Origin: Clostridia bacterium
GTDB lineage: Bacteria > Bacillota_A > Clostridia > Lachnospirales > Lachnospiraceae
Length of the DNA stretch: 5,518 nucleotides
Direction: 5' to 3'
Assembly: GCA_012515365.1 (NCBI GenBank)
Contig: JAAYYM010000229.1
Location: 1-5,518, forward strand
Shown: one piece after another, positions 2,677-5,518 of the stretch
Position numbering within the stretch: the stretch's first letter is position 1
Layout: every line of letters starts with the position of its first letter
Translations under genes and position numbers: made by a program
The notes under the pieces: generated by a model
The model's input: only the letters and a program-made list of their open reading frames with translations
What the model was told of the DNA's origin: nothing
Databases searched by the model: none

Positions 2677-5518
2677 ATGAAGAACACTCTCTATAACAGT
2701 TTCATCAATAAATATCCTGTATCAAAGACTTTACGCTTTGAGCTGCGTCCACAAGGAAAAACACTCGAAAATATCGAAAAGAACGGGCTGCTGGAAGAGG
2801 ATATACACAGGGCAGAAAGCTATAAGGTAGTTAAAAAAATCATTGACGAGTATCATAAGTGCTTTATTGATGAGGCGTTAGAAGGTTTACGCCTTCAGGA
2901 GCTTGACGAATTTTATGATTTATATATGAAACGAAATAGAACAGATAAAGAAACAAAGGAGTTTGAAGAGTATCAAACAAGTTTAAGAAAGCAGGTTTCA
3001 AAGACACTGAAAGCACATCCGGCATATAAGACGTTATTTTCAGCAGATTTGATAAAAATTGACTTGCTGAATTTTGTCGAGGATGATGACCGAAGAAAAG
3101 TAATTGAAGAGTTCTCCAACTTCACTACATATTTTACGAATTTTCATACAAATCGTGAGAATATGTATAGTGATGAAGCCAAGTCCACATCAATAGCATT
3201 CAGAATTATCCATCAGAATCTTCCCAAGTTCATTGACAACATGAATACATTCAAAAAGGTGGCAGTTACAGATGTAAAAGCTAACTTTTCGACCATAGAG
3301 AAGGAACTTCAGCCGATTATGCAGGTAAACTGTGTAGAGGAAATGTTTGAAATGGAATATTTCAATTTGACGCTCACACAACAAGGAATTATTGCGTACA
3401 ATAGTATTTTGGGTGGGTTTGATGATGGGAACAATAAGCAGTATAAAGGTCTTAATCAGTACATTAATCTATACAATCAGAGACAAGGTAAGGATGGAAA
3501 ACTTGGAAAACTGAATATGTTATTCAAACAAATTCTGAGTGACCGTATCACAGCATCATTTATCCCGGAGATGTTTGAATCAGATCAGGAAGTAATAGAT
3601 GCGGTAAGATCATTTTATGAGCTGGAGATAGATAATTTTGTACAGACACACAATGTGTTATCCAAGATACAGGAACATGATCTTGAGAGAATCTATTTGA
3701 GAAATGATTTATCGCTAACCGAAATATCTCAGAAAATCTTTGGTGATTGGAGTGTTATACAAAATGGGCTGGGGATACAGTATGATTCTGATTATAGTGG
3801 AAAGAAGAGACCTAATACACTTGTATATGATGAAGAAAAGAAGAGGGTTTTGAAGAACAGGGGCAGTTTCTCTCTTACAGAAATTAATGAGGCCATTTCA
3901 TATTGCACCGGCGATAAGACTTACAATTCTATAGATCATTACTATGGAGCGTGCGAATTAAGTAACAAGGGCGGCGAGAGGGTTTGTTTTGTAAACGTGA
4001 TAAGAGAAAATTATGAAAAGGCGAGTGAGTTGTTGTGCACGGAGTATCCGAAGAATCAGAAACTGGTTAGTGATCAGCGAAGTATAGACTTAATCAAGAG
4101 CCTGCTGGATGCAATCAAGGATTTTCAGCGATATCTTAAGCCACTGTTGGGTAAGGGTGATGAGGCAGAAAAAGACGAAACCTTTTATGGAGAATTTCTC
4201 CCACTGTACGAAAGACTGGACTGCATAACGCTTTTGTATAACCGTGTAAGAAACTATGTTACACAGAAGCCATATTCAACAGAAAAGATTAAATTGAATT
4301 TTGCCAACTCTACCCTTATGAATGGTTGGGATTTGAATAAAGAAGCAGACAATACCGGAACAATTTTAAAAAAAGATGATTTGTATTATCTTGCAATAAT
4401 GGATAAAAAGGCAAATAGGGTGTTTAAGGATTATACAGATAATACAGATAATACAGATGAAAGTACGGATTACTATGAGAAGATGGAATATAAGTTATTA
4501 CCGGGACCTAACAAAATGTTGCCGAAAGTCTTTTTCTCAAAGTCGAGAATAGAAGAATTTGCTCCCAGTAATGAAATTATGGAGAACTATGCGAACAACA
4601 CGCATAAAAAAGGAGAGACCTTTAACATCAATGATTGTCGAAAGCTGATAGACTTTTTTAAGAAATCTATTAATCAGCACGAAGACTGGAAACATTTTAA
4701 TTTTCGTTTTTCGCCAACCGACACATATAATGACTTGAGTGGTTTTTATCGTGAAGTGGAGCAGCAGGGATATAAGATTACATTTCGACATGTATCTGCG
4801 GATTATATTGATAGAATGGTTGAGGAAGGTCGATTATATCTATTCCAAATCTATAACAAGGATTTTTCTCCACATAGTAAAGGATTACCCAATATGCACA
4901 CATTATACTGGAAAGAACTTTTTTCAGCGGAGAATCTAAATAATGTGGTGTACAAATTAAATGGCCAGGCAGAAGTTTTCTTTAGGAAAGCAAGCATAAC
5001 ACAAAAAGATATGGTGACACATGAGGCAGGATTACCTATTAAGAACAAGAATAAGTTAAATAAGAAGGTGGACAGTACATTTGAATATGAACTTATTAAG
5101 GACAAACGTTATACAGTCGATAAGTTCCAATTCCATGTACCTATCACAATGAACTTTAAGTCGGCGGGAGAAGAGAGGCTAAATAGATCTGTGAATGAGT
5201 GCATAAAGTATGCAGATGATGTTCATGTAATCGGAATTGACAGAGGTGAGAGACACTTACTTTATCTTACTGTAATCAATAGTCAGGGAGAAATTGTTGA
5301 GCAGTATTCTTTGAATGAGATTATTACAGGGACAGAAGCGAGTCCTCATCCCGTCAATTATCATGACTTGTTAGAATCAAAGGAAAAGAATAGAACATCT
5401 GCAAGACAGAACTGGAAGACAATTGAAAATATCAAGGAACTGAAAGAGGGTTATTTGAGTCAGGTTATTTACAAGATTAGTCAATTAATGCTTAAGTATA
5501 ATGCAATTGTTGTTCTGG
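2677..5518 (+). CDS. cas12a: CRISPR-associated effector nuclease Cas12a (Cpf1), type V-A; 3' end outside window
   Basis: An open frame of 947 codons runs off the right edge, about three quarters of a usual protein of roughly 1,250-1,300 residues. Cas12a processes its own crRNA and cuts PAM-flanked DNA guided by it. The N-terminus (YPVSKTLRFELRPQGKTLENI) is the WED-I/REC1 start. REC1 shows FTTYFTNFHTNRENMYSDEA (residues about 150-169). WED-II/PI follow with KPYSTEKIKLNF, GWDLNKE (Lys555, like the PAM-contacting K548 of the Acidaminococcus enzyme) and GPNKMLPKVFFSKS (Lys617, like K607). In WED-III, His782, Lys791 and Lys808 match the crRNA-processing residues H843, K852 and K869 of the Francisella enzyme. 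IGIDRGERH carries the RuvC-I catalytic Asp855. The sequence stops after NAIVVL, just before the expected RuvC-II Glu (EDLN), so RuvC-II/III, bridge helix and Nuc domains are unseen. No frameshift or stop is seen, so it is probably active. It is likely autoregulated by the crRNA-like RNA upstream. Confidence 0.98.
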   Translation, partial: MKNTLYNSFINKYPVSKTLRFELRPQGKTLENIEKNGLLEEDIHRAESYKVVKKIIDEYHKCFIDEALEGLRLQELDEFYDLYMKRNRTDKETKEFEEYQTSLRKQVSKTLKAHPAYKTLFSADLIKIDLLNFVEDDDRRKVIEEFSNFTTYFTNFHTNRENMYSDEAKSTSIAFRIIHQNLPKFIDNMNTFKKVAVTDVKANFSTIEKELQPIMQVNCVEEMFEMEYFNLTLTQQGIIAYNSILGGFDDGNNKQYKGLNQYINLYNQRQGKDGKLGKLNMLFKQILSDRITASFIPEMFESDQEVIDAVRSFYELEIDNFVQTHNVLSKIQEHDLERIYLRNDLSLTEISQKIFGDWSVIQNGLGIQYDSDYSGKKRPNTLVYDEEKKRVLKNRGSFSLTEINEAISYCTGDKTYNSIDHYYGACELSNKGGERVCFVNVIRENYEKASELLCTEYPKNQKLVSDQRSIDLIKSLLDAIKDFQRYLKPLLGKGDEAEKDETFYGEFLPLYERLDCITLLYNRVRNYVTQKPYSTEKIKLNFANSTLMNGWDLNKEADNTGTILKKDDLYYLAIMDKKANRVFKDYTDNTDNTDESTDYYEKMEYKLLPGPNKMLPKVFFSKSRIEEFAPSNEIMENYANNTHKKGETFNINDCRKLIDFFKKSINQHEDWKHFNFRFSPTDTYNDLSGFYREVEQQGYKITFRHVSADYIDRMVEEGRLYLFQIYNKDFSPHSKGLPNMHTLYWKELFSAENLNNVVYKLNGQAEVFFRKASITQKDMVTHEAGLPIKNKNKLNKKVDSTFEYELIKDKRYTVDKFQFHVPITMNFKSAGEERLNRSVNECIKYADDVHVIGIDRGERHLLYLTVINSQGEIVEQYSLNEIITGTEASPHPVNYHDLLESKEKNRTSARQNWKTIENIKELKEGYLSQVIYKISQLMLKYNAIVVL
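4432..4458 (+). repeat. 9-bp tandem repeat inside cas12a
   Basis: Three copies of (A/T)ATACAGAT in frame (4432-4440, 4441-4449, 4450-4458) encode YTD-NTD-NTD (residues 586-594), followed by the similar EST-D. It falls in a variable surface loop at about the WED-II/PI boundary, between the conserved LAIMDKK and KLLPGPNK segments. Copy number could change by slippage without breaking the frame. Confidence 0.75.

Noticed and set aside
3190..5105. Several short open frames on both strands within cas12a
   Set aside because: They are out of frame with an uninterrupted, strongly conserved Cas12a reading frame and lack ribosome binding sites of note.

Overview
The window looks like a low-GC Gram-positive chromosome, most likely a Clostridia/Lachnospiraceae-type organism. 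It is AT-rich, has strong AGGAGG-type ribosome binding sites, carries a lipoprotein with an Ala/Pro/Glu-rich linker, and contains a Cas12a that resembles the Lachnospiraceae/Francisella type. The taxonomic call is an inference; there is no rRNA or marker gene here.

Layout. The left edge (1-223, minus strand) holds the N-terminus of a lipoprotein, possibly a solute-binding protein, that runs off the window. A divergent intergenic region (224-430) separates it from a complete Asp/Glu-racemase-family gene (431-1123, plus). Next come a 51-residue charged small protein (1190-1345), a short non-coding stretch, and a good sigma-A-type promoter (1458-1486). That promoter has a foldable leader and drives a VbhA-like antitoxin (1586-1765) overlapping a Fic toxin gene (1762-2361). 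The Fic gene is interrupted by one in-frame TAG just before its intact HPFREGNGR catalytic motif, so the toxin appears dead while the antitoxin remains open.

The right half (about 2469-5518) is a type V-A CRISPR-Cas locus. cas12a starts at 2677 and is open to the window end: 947 codons, including the crRNA-processing residues and the RuvC-I aspartate D855. The window stops just before the expected RuvC-II glutamate. cas1/cas2/cas4 and a normal array are not in the window.

The main discovery is between 2497 and 2663. A single, isolated Cas12a direct repeat (2533-2552) has its own promoter in front and a strong intrinsic terminator behind, which makes a predicted RNA of about 80 nt. The first nine guide-position bases after the repeat (AGTAAGTGC, 2553-2561) perfectly match the minus strand of the cas12a promoter/leader at 2651-2659. 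That site is flanked on the correct side by a TTTA PAM (plus-strand TAAA, 2660-2663). The match ends after nine bases. This has the architecture of a crRNA-like cas-regulating RNA (CreR-type): it would let Cas12a bind but probably not cut its own promoter, giving RNA-guided autorepression. The site lies between the -10 element and the ribosome binding site. The principle is known for some type I and V-A systems; this particular instance is inferred here from sequence alone.
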